Below are positions 1-6,670 of a DNA stretch of 8,527 nucleotides, in pieces. The stretch is from Methylothermaceae bacterium (lineage in GTDB: Bacteria; Pseudomonadota; Gammaproteobacteria; Methylococcales; Methylothermaceae). Numbering within the stretch: position 1 is the stretch's first letter; the number at the start of each line of letters is the position of its first letter. Location of the stretch: positions 1 to 8,527 of the forward strand of contig JALVSV010000495.1 of assembly GCA_027024125.1 (NCBI GenBank), written 5' to 3'. The position numbers and the translations under genes are program-made. The notes below the pieces were generated by a model. The model was given only the letters and a program-made list of their open reading frames with translations. It made no database searches and had not been told where the DNA came from.

Positions 1-503
1 GTATGGGGGTGAAACCAGTTGGTACTGGCTCGGTTCTTGACCTCGAATTCATACACATAGCTCTCACCGGGCCCCACTTCATAGCTGGGATGGCCATCGG
101 CTTCGAATGGCACATGCATCCCATGCCAATGGATGATGTGATTTTGTGGCAACTGGTTGCGCATATAGACACGCACCCGCTGCCCGGTCTTGAATTTCAG
201 GACAGGACCCAGGAAATTGTCTGGCAAAGCGATCAGCGAATTGGGATCCCCTTTCAGCACCCTTCCCTCATAGCGCCATACCTGGGTTTGAGCACCTTTC
301 AGGATTGGCACCCTGGCCACACCAGCCACCAGTTCGATCTCCACATCTGGAGAAAACGCCGCAGTGGCCTCGCGGCCTTGGCGCCTGAAGGCCTCCTTCT
401 TGAGTACTATGGAGAAAGCGGGGGAAGCAGCGAGTGCAGCAGCTCCAATCCCAATAGCCTGCAACGCCCTGCGCCGTTTCAGATCGATATGGTCATTCTT
501 CAT
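1..503 (-). CDS. Multicopper oxidase, N-terminal part (cut by window edge)
   Basis: Multicopper oxidases oxidise Cu(I), metals or phenolic substrates at a type 1 copper and reduce oxygen to water at a trinuclear copper cluster. Reading down from ATG at 503, 167 codons are visible and the rest lies outside the window. Residues 9-29 form a Tat-like signal peptide: K-R-R-R followed by a small hydrophobic stretch rich in Ala and Gly. This suggests folded export to the periplasm. The first cupredoxin domain follows, with HWHG at 125-128 and HPH at 165-167, the first two copper-ligand motifs of three-domain (laccase/CueO/CopA-like) enzymes. The HWHG motif argues against two-domain copper nitrite reductase. 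The start is well supported by GAGGAGGT five bases upstream. The gene follows pgi in the same direction after 117 bases. Substrate and subfamily cannot be decided without the C-terminal part. Confidence 0.88.
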   Translation of the reverse strand, partial: MKNDHIDLKRRRALQAIGIGAAALAASPAFSIVLKKEAFRRQGREATAAFSPDVEIELVAGVARVPILKGAQTQVWRYEGRVLKGDPNSLIALPDNFLGPVLKFKTGQRVRVYMRNQLPQNHIIHWHGMHVPFEADGHPSYEVGPGESYVYEFEVKNRASTNWFHPH

Positions 504-620
504 GTCTTACCTCCTCTCTCAACCACTGGAATCTAGCGCTATATTATTAGAATAGTCTGATACACGCTACCAGCAGATGGTCTTGTTGGCAAGGAAAATA
601 CGAGACTTGTTTGATCAAGG
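504..620. other. Intergenic region between pgi and the multicopper oxidase
   Basis: These 117 bases are AT-rich. They hold two perfect 8-bp palindromes, TAGCGCTA (534-541) and TTGATCAA (611-618). An AT-rich stretch at 541-554 reads TATTCTAATAATAT on the minus strand and could supply a -10 hexamer for the oxidase gene. I see no convincing -35 box. No GC-rich hairpin with a T-run follows the pgi stop, so read-through from pgi into the oxidase gene is possible. Confidence 0.35.
509..516 (-). promoter_or_regulatory. Strong Shine-Dalgarno of the multicopper oxidase
   Basis: On the minus strand this reads GAGGAGGT, five bases before the ATG at 503. It is a near-perfect anti-16S match and fixes the start, which also places the twin-arginine motif close to the N-terminus as expected. 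Confidence 0.8.
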
Positions 621-2285
621 TTAAGTTGTCTTCCCCGCGCTGCATCTCTCCCAATCCCTGCAGAATTCTATCAGGGCACGGGTGGAAGCATCGTGTTGGC
701 CTACTTCCGCTCCCTCTAGTTCTGGCAGAATGCTGCGGGCCAGCTGTTTACCCAGCTCAACACCCATTTGATCAAAAGAGTTGATGTTCCAGATCGCTCC
801 CTGGACAAATACCTTGTGCTCATATAAGGCAATCAGGCTGCCCAGAATTTTGGGCGTCAGCCTTTCGAACAAAAACATGTTGGACGGGCGGTTCCCTGGA
901 AACGTCTTTGAAGCCGCCAGCAATGCAAGCCTTTCTTCTGGAAGGTCGAGATCGGCCAGCTCCTCCCGGGCTTCATCCATCGTCCTGCCCCGCATCAGCG
1001 CTTCGGCCTGGGCCAGACAATTGGCCAGTAGGATCTGATGGTGTTCACCGAGCTGATGATGACTTTGCACAGAGGCCAGGAAATCGCATGGCACCAGGTG
1101 AGTCCCCTGATGGAGCAACTGGAAGAACGAATGCTGGCCATTGGTACCCGGCTGCCCCCAGATGACCGGTCCTGTTTGGTAGCCCACCCGGCAACCATCG
1201 AGATCGACACTTTTGCCGTTGCTTTCCATGTCGAGCTGTTGCAGATGTTCCGGGAAATGACGTAAATATTGGTGATAGGGAAGAATGGCATGGGACATCG
1301 CCCCCAAAAAATTGGTATACCAGATCCCCAGAAGTCCCATGATGACCGGCACGTTGCGGGAAAATGGGGTTGTCCGGAAATGCTCATCCACTTCAAAGGC
1401 ACCGTGCAAGAGCTCTTCGAAACCATCCATACCCACAGCCAGGGCAATGGAAAGCCCAACCGCGGACCAGAGAGAATATCTCCCTCCGACCCAGTCCCAG
1501 AATTCGAACATGTTGTCAGGATCGATCCCGAATGCTTGCACCGCATGACGATTGGTGGATATGGCGACGAAATGCCTGGCGATGGCGCGTTCTTCACCGC
1601 CGACACCTGCCAGCAACCAATCCCGGGCCGAACGGGCATTGGCCATGGTCTCCTGGGTGGTAAAAGTCTTGGATGCCACCAGAAAAAGCGTGGTCTCCTG
1701 ATTCAGCCCCTTGAGTGTCTCGATAAGATCCGCTTCATCCACGTTGGCCACGTAATGTATCCTCAGATCGTCCTTGTGATAGGGGGTCAAGGCTCTTGTC
1801 ACCATCCTGGGCCCCAAATCCGATCCCCCAATGCCAATGTTGACCACATCGGTGATCGCCTGACCACTGTAACCAAGCCATTTTCTGCTGCGAATCAAGT
1901 CGGTGAACTGACGCATTTTGTCAAGAACCTGACGGACCTGGGGCATCACATCCTGGCCATCCACCCATATAGGCCGGTCACTCCGATTACGTAAGGCCAC
2001 GTGCAGGACAGCCCTGTCTTCGGTATGATTGATCTTGTCGCCATTGAACATGGCCTCGATTCGCCCTCTCAGGCCGCTTTGTTCCGCCAGTTGCGATAGC
2101 AGCCCCATGGTCTTGTCTGTCACCCGGTTCTTGGAATAGTCGAACAGGATGCCAGCCACTTTCAGTGAAAAATGTTGGAAGCGATCACTGTCCTGCGCAA
2201 ACCAATCACGCATATGACTGTCTGCAATCTCAAGCCTGTGATCGTCAAGCGCCTGCCATGCGGGAAGAACGGTCGGCTGCGTCAT
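621..2285 (-). CDS. pgi: Glucose-6-phosphate isomerase
   Basis: This cytosolic enzyme interconverts glucose 6-phosphate and fructose 6-phosphate in glycolysis and gluconeogenesis. The 554 residues match the full length of the bacterial family. Visible motifs are [10 protein letters not shown] (151-160), the phosphate-binding SKTFTTQET (205-213), PGI signature 1 around [11 protein letters not shown] (267-277), ESNGK (354-358), GQHSF (383-387) and signature 2 around [10 protein letters not shown] (504-513). The catalytic residues known from E. coli Pgi correspond to E354, H385 and K513, all present. The ATG start at 2285 has only a weak G-rich Shine-Dalgarno-like stretch (2294-2298), but the N-terminus aligns well in length with the family. 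The gene is divergent from the rsmI side and is expressed from the candidate extended -10 promoter at 2326-2331. Nothing suggests damage or truncation. Confidence 0.98.
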   Translation of the reverse strand: MTQPTVLPAWQALDDHRLEIADSHMRDWFAQDSDRFQHFSLKVAGILFDYSKNRVTDKTMGLLSQLAEQSGLRGRIEAMFNGDKINHTEDRAVLHVALRNRSDRPIWVDGQDVMPQVRQVLDKMRQFTDLIRSRKWLGYSGQAITDVVNIGIGGSDLGPRMVTRALTPYHKDDLRIHYVANVDEADLIETLKGLNQETTLFLVASKTFTTQETMANARSARDWLLAGVGGEERAIARHFVAISTNRHAVQAFGIDPDNMFEFWDWVGGRYSLWSAVGLSIALAVGMDGFEELLHGAFEVDEHFRTTPFSRNVPVIMGLLGIWYTNFLGAMSHAILPYHQYLRHFPEHLQQLDMESNGKSVDLDGCRVGYQTGPVIWGQPGTNGQHSFFQLLHQGTHLVPCDFLASVQSHHQLGEHHQILLANCLAQAEALMRGRTMDEAREELADLDLPEERLALLAASKTFPGNRPSNMFLFERLTPKILGSLIALYEHKVFVQGAIWNINSFDQMGVELGKQLARSILPELEGAEVGQHDASTRALIEFCRDWERCSAGKTT

Positions 2286-2325
2286 TGCACGGAACCCCCT
2301 GATTCAGTGGAAACTGGGGAACAAT

Positions 2326-2354
2326 GTTATACCATGGCACGTCCAAGGGAAACG
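2326..2354 (-). promoter_or_regulatory. Candidate pgi promoter (extended -10)
   Basis: On the minus strand, TGGTATAAC gives an extended -10 (TGn plus TATAAC; hexamer at 2326-2331), about 40 bases before the pgi start. At 17-bp spacing the -35 region (2349-2354) reads CGTTTC, a poor match, as expected for extended -10 promoters. A 6-bp inverted repeat, AAACGC (2350-2355) and GCGTTT (2361-2366) with a 5-base spacer, overlaps this -35 region. Confidence 0.45.
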
Positions 2355-2392
2355 CAGACAGCGTTTTGAGACGACCAATTTGCTGGTACTTC

Positions 2393-2414
2393 TTGTTTCA
2401 TCTGAATGAAACAA
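2393..2414. repeat. Perfect 9-bp inverted repeat, operator-like
   Basis: The arms TTGTTTCAT (2393-2401) and ATGAAACAA (2406-2414) are exact reverse complements around the 4-base centre CTGA. The element lies between the divergent promoters of pgi and the rsmI unit, about 85 bases before the rightward -10. No T-run follows on the plus strand, so a terminator is unlikely. A dimeric regulator site is the simplest reading, but the protein is unknown. Confidence 0.55.
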
Positions 2415-2476
2415 TCCCATGCTAAATTGACTGGCAGCTTGAGTTGGATGACAATTTCCAGGCCATTACGTCAGCA

Positions 2477-2507
2477 TTTTTTACATCCATTTCATTGTCT
2501 ATACTTA
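2477..2507 (+). promoter_or_regulatory. Candidate promoter of the small ORF and rsmI, sigma-S-like -10
   Basis: TCTATACTTA at 2498-2507 contains the -10 hexamer TATACT (2500-2505). It matches the extended -10 described for E. coli RpoS promoters (KCTATACTTAA) over these ten positions. At 17-bp spacing the upstream element is a run of T (2477-2482), a weak -35, which sigma-S promoters tolerate. Transcription would start near 2512. Confidence 0.5.
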
Positions 2508-2594
2508 TCCCTTTGAATGGGTAAGTTAAATTTTTTTGGCCCGATCATTGCTTTGATAGTTAATGTTAAGATTGTTCACATGCAGGTAAATCCC

Positions 2595-2732
2595 ATGAAG
2601 CGTTTATCAGGTTATCTTGCCATCTTCAAATTACTGTTGGGCATCTATTGGCTGGTGATCCGCCAGTGGCTTTACCTGGGGTATCGCAGGCTTTTCTATC
2701 GAAGCGGGCGGCGCGCCATGCCCGTATCCTGA
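2595..2732 (+). CDS. Possible small membrane protein or leader ORF upstream of rsmI
   Basis: I do not recognise this 45-codon ORF. It begins MKRLSGYLAIFK, continues with a hydrophobic helix (about residues 7-29, rich in Leu, Ile, Trp and Tyr), and ends in an Arg-rich tail, as in a small single-pass inner-membrane protein. ATG at 2595 is preceded by AGGT (2584-2587) at seven-base spacing. ATG at 2580 and 2517 are in the same frame but worse placed. Its TGA (2730-2732) directly abuts the rsmI ATG (2733) in the same frame. Because rsmI has no clear Shine-Dalgarno of its own, translation of this ORF may deliver ribosomes to rsmI. Codon choice resembles neighbouring genes (CTG, GTG, ATC, CGC), but the ORF is short enough to be chance. 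Confidence 0.4.
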   Translation: MKRLSGYLAIFKLLLGIYWLVIRQWLYLGYRRLFYRSGRRAMPVS

Positions 2733-3587
2733 ATGCCCTTATCTCCTGGAACCCTCTATGTCGTCGCCACACCCATCGGTCACCTGGGAGACATTACAGT
2801 CAGAGCGCTAGACGTGCTCCGCCAGGTAGACCTCATTGCGGCCGAAGATACCAGGCATTGCCGCAAACTGCTGGCCCATTACGATATCCCGACCCCTACC
2901 ACTGCATTGCACGAACACAATGAACGGGGAAAAATCCCAGAACTGCTGGAAAAGTTAAAGAGGGGTTTGACCCTGGCCTTGGTCTCCGATGCCGGCACCC
3001 CACTCATCAGCGATCCTGGATACCCTTTGATCTCAGCCGCCCTGACAGAATCCCTCCGTGTCATGCCGATTCCTGGACCCTGCGCCGCCATCACCGCGCT
3101 CTCAGCTGCCGGATTACCGACTGACCGTTTCACCTTCGAAGGGTTCCCCCCCCGTCAATCGAGTGCCAGACGACACTTTTTCGACAAACTCAAGAGTGAA
3201 CCCCGCACTCTCATCCTCTATGAGTCCAGTCACCGGATAGAAGCCTGCCTAAAAGACATGGCCGAAGTGTTCCCACCTGGGCGCCACCTGGTCATCGCCA
3301 AAGAACTCACCAAAATCCACGAACGCTTTATTTCTTCCCCGGTAGCTCAAGCACCCATACTTCTGAAACAGTCCCCGGAGTTGATGAAGGGGGAATTCGT
3401 ACTGCTGCTGGAGGGCGCGTCGACGACGAAGAATGATGATCTGAATCCGGAACAACGACGGATCCTCCACCTCCTGCTGACAGAATGCTCCCTCAAAACC
3501 GCTGTGATGCTGGCAGAAAAAATCACCGGAGCCAGAAAGAAGTCACTCTACCAGGAAGCTCTGAACCAACTGCAACCAAAAAACTGA
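2733..3587 (+). CDS. rsmI: 16S rRNA (cytidine-1402-2'-O)-methyltransferase
   Basis: RsmI uses S-adenosylmethionine to methylate the 2'-OH of C1402 in 16S rRNA, in the decoding centre of the 30S subunit. The 284 residues are full length for the family (SAM-dependent tetrapyrrole-methylase fold). Visible motifs are YVVATPIGHLGD (9-20), AEDTR (37-41), SDAGTPLISDPG (85-96), PGPCAAITAL (114-123), GFPP (137-140), YESSHRI (163-169) and KELTKIHE (190-197). The ATG at 2733 directly follows the TGA of the upstream small ORF, and no Shine-Dalgarno is apparent, which suggests coupled translation. The start cannot lie much further downstream, because the family's N-terminal strand begins at about residue 6. 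The stop lies 33 bases before rnpB. I see no terminator between them, so rnpB may share this transcript in part. Confidence 0.96.
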   Translation: MPLSPGTLYVVATPIGHLGDITVRALDVLRQVDLIAAEDTRHCRKLLAHYDIPTPTTALHEHNERGKIPELLEKLKRGLTLALVSDAGTPLISDPGYPLISAALTESLRVMPIPGPCAAITALSAAGLPTDRFTFEGFPPRQSSARRHFFDKLKSEPRTLILYESSHRIEACLKDMAEVFPPGRHLVIAKELTKIHERFISSPVAQAPILLKQSPELMKGEFVLLLEGASTTKNDDLNPEQRRILHLLLTECSLKTAVMLAEKITGARKKSLYQEALNQLQPKN

Positions 3588-3620
3588 AACTTTCCTTCTG
3601 TTTTCTGGTTCAATACCCAT

Positions 3621-3980
3621 GGAAAGACGGCTGGACAACCGCTCCTGCAGTGCAGGTGAGGAAAGTCCGGGCTCCATAGGGCAGGGTGCCAGGTAACGCC
3701 TGGGCATCGCGAGATGACGGAAAGTGCCACAGAGAATAGACCGCCGATGACCGCATGGCACAGGCAAGGGTGAAACGGTGTGGTAAGAGCGCACCGCGCG
3801 GCTGGTAACAGTTCGCGGCACGGCAAACCCCACCCGGAGCAAGATCAAATAGAGGAGCACGGGAAATCCCAACACGTGGCCCGCGTGTCGCTCCCGGGTA
3901 GATCGCTAAAGGCGTGTGGTGACGCGCGTCTCAGAAGAATGGTTGTCCTCGACAGAACCCGGCTTACAGGCCGTCTTTCC
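3621..3980 (+). ncRNA. rnpB: RNase P RNA, bacterial type A
   Basis: This is the catalytic RNA of ribonuclease P, which removes 5' leaders from precursor tRNAs together with the RnpA protein. The ends pair as helix P1: GGAAAGACGGC (3621-3631) is the exact complement of GCCGTCTTTCC (3970-3980), 11 bp. The conserved core strands are present: GAGGAAAGTCCGGGCTCC (3658-3675) near the 5' end and GACAGAACCCGGCTTACAG (3951-3969) near the 3' end, which together form P4. Internal landmarks include AAACCCCACCCGGAGCAAG and CAAATAGAGGAGCA in the P15/P16 region. At about 360 nt the length is normal for type A. ORFs crossing this segment on either strand are shadows. No sharp promoter is visible between rsmI and the 5' end. 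The 3' end is followed by a 23-base pyrimidine run rather than a classical terminator. Confidence 0.96.
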
Positions 3981-4006
3981 CCTTTTCCTTTTCCTTGATC
4001 TACAAT

Positions 4007-4024
4007 TAAGGGAACCTTTTTTTT
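4007..4024 (+). terminator. Weak candidate intrinsic terminator downstream of rnpB
   Basis: AAGG (4008-4011) and CCTT (4015-4018) can form a 4-bp stem around GAA, and eight T follow from 4017. The T-run is good but the stem is short, so termination would be inefficient if it occurs here. The position 27 bases after rnpB fits termination followed by 3' trimming to the mature RNA. Confidence 0.3.
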
Positions 4025-4058
4025 CAACCCAACCTGTTGATCACTTCCCTTAGGTTTC

Positions 4059-4064
4059 AAGGAG
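4059..4064 (+). promoter_or_regulatory. Shine-Dalgarno deciding a GTG start
   Basis: AAGGAG lies seven bases before GTG at 4072 and no other start codon in frame is as well placed. It supports GTG as the start of the PilZ-like gene. Confidence 0.75.
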
Positions 4065-4071
4065 TTCTCTA

Positions 4072-5748
4072 GTGCCGCTTACCAATGCAGATGATCTTAG
4101 CCAGTGGCTGGCTACCCGCCTATGGTTAGATGTTGAACAGACAGGCACAGAGTTGCTGGAACAATTGGGCTGTTTGGACCAAACCCCCCTGGCTGCGGAT
4201 CTGCGGGCGAGACTGCTCGAACTATACCACCCCTATATCGCCCAACTGACCGAATCCCTGGAAAAAAAACTGCTCACCGCGGCCCTTCCCTTGTCCCCTG
4301 CCAACCGGGAAACAGCAGGTCAGTTGTTGAAGTTATGTCAACAGATGATCTCCAATCTCGGCCGGATCATCTTCTCACCAGAGTTCTCCGCTTCCAATCG
4401 CTTACCAACAGACGACCGCCTCAATCTTCTACTGCGAATCACCGATTGGCTTGCCAGGTTGGGATTGCACTACGCCCAAATTTACCATCCGCCAAGTGTC
4501 AATTACTGGGAAACGGTATATCGGATCTATGAACTGTTGAATACTGGACATATTTTTCCCTCCGATTCGAAAGAACATGCCTTGATTCAAGGCAACTTGG
4601 CTCGAATCCTCCTGTTCAACATTGCCACGCCTCAAAGATACCGCCCCGAGGAGTTAAAACAAATCGATTTGTTTCTACAGAATTTTTCCCATCGGGTCAT
4701 CTTCCATCATCAGCCTGCCATCGGGGCAAACAAAGCGGTTTTTTTCTTTGACCCCCATACCCCTGCTCCACCCCATCCTATCAAACTCGTTGGACAGGTT
4801 TTATCGCCATCCACTTCTCTGATCTTTCTCTTCCCCCAGCCACTCACCAAAGCATTGTTGCAGTTCGTCACCTCATCCGAGAGTCAGAACGAGACGTTTC
4901 TCCCCTTGAATCGAAGCAAAAAACTGGCAATGCAGCTGGCCCGTATTTTAAGCGCACCCAAAAGGCGCAAATGGAAGCGTCTGGAAGAGAAGAAAGACTG
5001 TCAAATTGTCGTGGGAATTCCGCAACTCCTGTCGGTCTTGATTGCCCAGAACAAAATTGCTGACGATTTGTTCGAGATGCTCCATGCTGAGAAAAGAAAC
5101 AGGGAGATAGATGGGATCTTCCAGGACCATTTCGAAATCCTTCCGCTGGAAGATGAAATGACCGCCTTTGACGATGACAGGAGATCTGAGGCAGGAATCT
5201 TCTGGGATATTGAAGGCAGCCGAAGAAAGATCACCCATCAGGAAATCTGGTCCACGGAAAATTCAACCATCAATGATCTGAGCAAACAACGTACTTTTCC
5301 TGGACGCATGGCCAATGTGTCCGCCCAAGGATATTGTCTGTTATGGATCGACCATACCCCGAATGTCCTGAAAGTTGGGGAAATCATCGGCATCGTCCAT
5401 ACCCTGGGCGAAATCGAGATCGGTGCGGTACGCTGGTTGAAGCGCAACGTAAAATCAGCCATCAGTGTGGGGGTGGAACTGCTCAGTTTCGCCGTCACTG
5501 GTGTTGCCGTCTACCAGCATCTGGGCAAAAGGGATCAACTTAGGCAAAAATGTGAACTGGGATTATTATTGCCTATTCAACCTGCTTTGAAAAAACCGGC
5601 AGGCCTGTTGGTCCCTTCCAATTCCTGGCGGCAGGGACAATGGGTCAGGATCTATCGGGACAAATCCAACCATGAGTCATACACCCTCAAACAACTGGCC
5701 GATTCAACCCCCGCTTATGATTTGTTCGCTCTGGAACGCATCAGTTGA
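4072..5748 (+). CDS. PilZ-like domain protein, conserved, possible c-di-GMP receptor
   Basis: This 558-residue protein has no signal peptide or membrane segment and is probably cytoplasmic. Residues 1 to about 210 look largely alpha-helical, and about 220-390 form a mixed middle part with a basic patch (KRRKWKR, 297-303). The C-terminal region resembles a PilZ beta-barrel: R407, R412, NVSAQG (415-420, fitting D/NxSxxG), a VGEIIGI strand (435-441), RWLKR (454-458) and GVELLS (467-472). PilZ domains bind cyclic di-GMP through an RxxxR motif before D/NxSxxG. Here the two arginines are one residue further apart (R-T-F-P-G-R), so binding is uncertain. The overall plan recalls conserved gammaproteobacterial proteins of unknown function with a C-terminal PilZ domain. 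The GTG start is set by AAGGAG. The gene follows rnpB by 91 bases, and its last 8 bp overlap the convergent GIDE gene. A precise role cannot be assigned. Confidence 0.7.
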   Translation: MPLTNADDLSQWLATRLWLDVEQTGTELLEQLGCLDQTPLAADLRARLLELYHPYIAQLTESLEKKLLTAALPLSPANRETAGQLLKLCQQMISNLGRIIFSPEFSASNRLPTDDRLNLLLRITDWLARLGLHYAQIYHPPSVNYWETVYRIYELLNTGHIFPSDSKEHALIQGNLARILLFNIATPQRYRPEELKQIDLFLQNFSHRVIFHHQPAIGANKAVFFFDPHTPAPPHPIKLVGQVLSPSTSLIFLFPQPLTKALLQFVTSSESQNETFLPLNRSKKLAMQLARILSAPKRRKWKRLEEKKDCQIVVGIPQLLSVLIAQNKIADDLFEMLHAEKRNREIDGIFQDHFEILPLEDEMTAFDDDRRSEAGIFWDIEGSRRKITHQEIWSTENSTINDLSKQRTFPGRMANVSAQGYCLLWIDHTPNVLKVGEIIGIVHTLGEIEIGAVRWLKRNVKSAISVGVELLSFAVTGVAVYQHLGKRDQLRQKCELGLLLPIQPALKKPAGLLVPSNSWRQGQWVRIYRDKSNHESYTLKQLADSTPAYDLFALERIS

Positions 5749-6670
5749 TTCGTTCCTGAAATGCCCAGGCAATCGCTGCAAAACCCAGCACGAACAGGCA
5801 AAGATAGCCCAAGGCCCGGCGCCGAAAGTCTGAAATCAGCCCGGCCTGATCGTTGGCCGAGAGAATAAAAGGCAGGTTGCCATCAGCCGGTTTACGCAAT
5901 AGATGCAGCACTTCGCCTGGCTTTTCCTTTCCCTGCTCACGCAGTGCTTCCTTCTCTGCCTGACGCCTGACTATCTCCCATTCACGCTGGTCGATACGTC
6001 CATCGCGATTCAGATCGAACCGGTGCAATAACTTCTCGGGCGCCTGTTTCCAACGCCGCAACAACTCACGGGTTCTCTCCATCAGCCCCTTCTGTGCAGG
6101 ATCTGCCTGGGTTTCGAACCAACCAAGCGCATAAATGGGATCTCCCGGCTCGATCAACCGTTCCCGATAGCGATAAGGGCCGGTAAAGTCGCTGTGGCCC
6201 GGTGGTGTATTGTAGGGATACTTCTCATACCCCTGCCAGCTGATCACATGAGTCGGCTGCATATCCGCCCCATCCGGGTCGATGACACATCGTCCGGTCC
6301 CATCCTCGAGGGCAAAAATCGCATCGCTTCTTCCTTGCTCCAGGCTCACCCAAACCGACTGGCGCCGCCCCCCTCGCCAGCGGCTCTCGAGATGATCGAT
6401 GGAGTAGTCATACCAAACGCACACGCGCCCGCTCAAAGGTGCATGGACAGGCTCACCGGGTAAAGCGTTCACCCTCCCCTCAAACTCGACAAAACCCTGA
6501 TGTGCTGAACGGATCAGGGAAGTGGGCGTGTCTTCGATCAGACGGGAGAGACGCAAATGCTTAAAGCCGCGGTAAAAAAACCACAGCAACAACAAAGCCA
6601 CAGCGATCAATACCCCCCAAAATTGCACAGCGGAGGCCTGATCGATCGACTGAGCCAGTGAATCGAACAT
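5741..6670 (-). CDS. GIDE-domain membrane protein with EF-hand, LemA partner
   Basis: Read from ATG at 6670, this protein has 309 residues. An N-terminal membrane helix spans about 16-33. A GIDE-like domain follows (about 48-190), with features such as LIRSAHQGFVEFEGRV (52-67) and PLSGRVCVWYDY (78-89). A canonical EF-hand loop, DLNRDGRIDQRE (219-230), lies in a charged helical region, and a second membrane helix spans about 287-305. The GIDE domain is shared with the eukaryotic mitochondrial E3 ligase MUL1/GIDE, but bacterial members like this one lack the RING finger, so no ligase activity is implied. The EF-hand suggests calcium binding. Its stop-start junction with lemA is TGATG, sharing one base, so translation is coupled. 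A longer reading from 6754 would lie inside lemA and is rejected. The 3' end overlaps the convergent PilZ-like gene by 8 bp. Function is unknown, and membrane association with LemA is inferred. Confidence 0.8.
   Translation of the reverse strand: MFDSLAQSIDQASAVQFWGVLIAVALLLLWFFYRGFKHLRLSRLIEDTPTSLIRSAHQGFVEFEGRVNALPGEPVHAPLSGRVCVWYDYSIDHLESRWRGGRRQSVWVSLEQGRSDAIFALEDGTGRCVIDPDGADMQPTHVISWQGYEKYPYNTPPGHSDFTGPYRYRERLIEPGDPIYALGWFETQADPAQKGLMERTRELLRRWKQAPEKLLHRFDLNRDGRIDQREWEIVRRQAEKEALREQGKEKPGEVLHLLRKPADGNLPFILSANDQAGLISDFRRRALGYLCLFVLGFAAIAWAFQERIN

Larger units (their letters stand above)
2286..2594. other. Divergent intergenic region between pgi and the rsmI transcription unit
   Basis: This 309-base stretch carries no convincing protein gene. 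It holds the candidate pgi promoter near its left end, the perfect 9-bp inverted repeat at 2393-2414 and a sigma-S-like promoter ending near 2507. An in-frame ATG at 2517 would extend the small ORF upstream. It lies only about five bases after the predicted transcription start and lacks a ribosome binding site, so I treat 2517-2594 as untranslated leader. Confidence 0.5.

Noticed and set aside
3..536. Open frame of 177 codons on the plus strand
   Set aside because: It is the complement of the multicopper oxidase, whose minus-strand frame shows a Tat signal, HWHG and HPH motifs and a strong ribosome binding site.
1269..1994. Open frame of 241 codons on the plus strand
   Set aside because: It lies wholly inside pgi on the opposite strand and shows no family motif.
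2393..2414. Inverted repeat as an intrinsic terminator
   Set aside because: The stem is AT-rich and no T-run follows on the plus strand. On the minus strand it would lie upstream of pgi, where no other gene needs terminating.
2517..2594. N-terminal extension of the small ORF from ATG at 2517
   Set aside because: It would begin about five bases after the predicted transcription start and has no ribosome binding site. ATG at 2595 has a plausible AGGT.
3604..3620. T-arm-like sequence GGTTCAATACC, possible tRNA remnant
   Set aside because: The flanks do not form the 5-bp T stem and no acceptor, D or anticodon arm is present. It sits directly before the rnpB 5' end.
3543..3875. Open frames on both strands across 3485-4060
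   Set aside because: They cover the rnpB gene, where the conserved RNase P RNA core and closing P1 helix explain the sequence.
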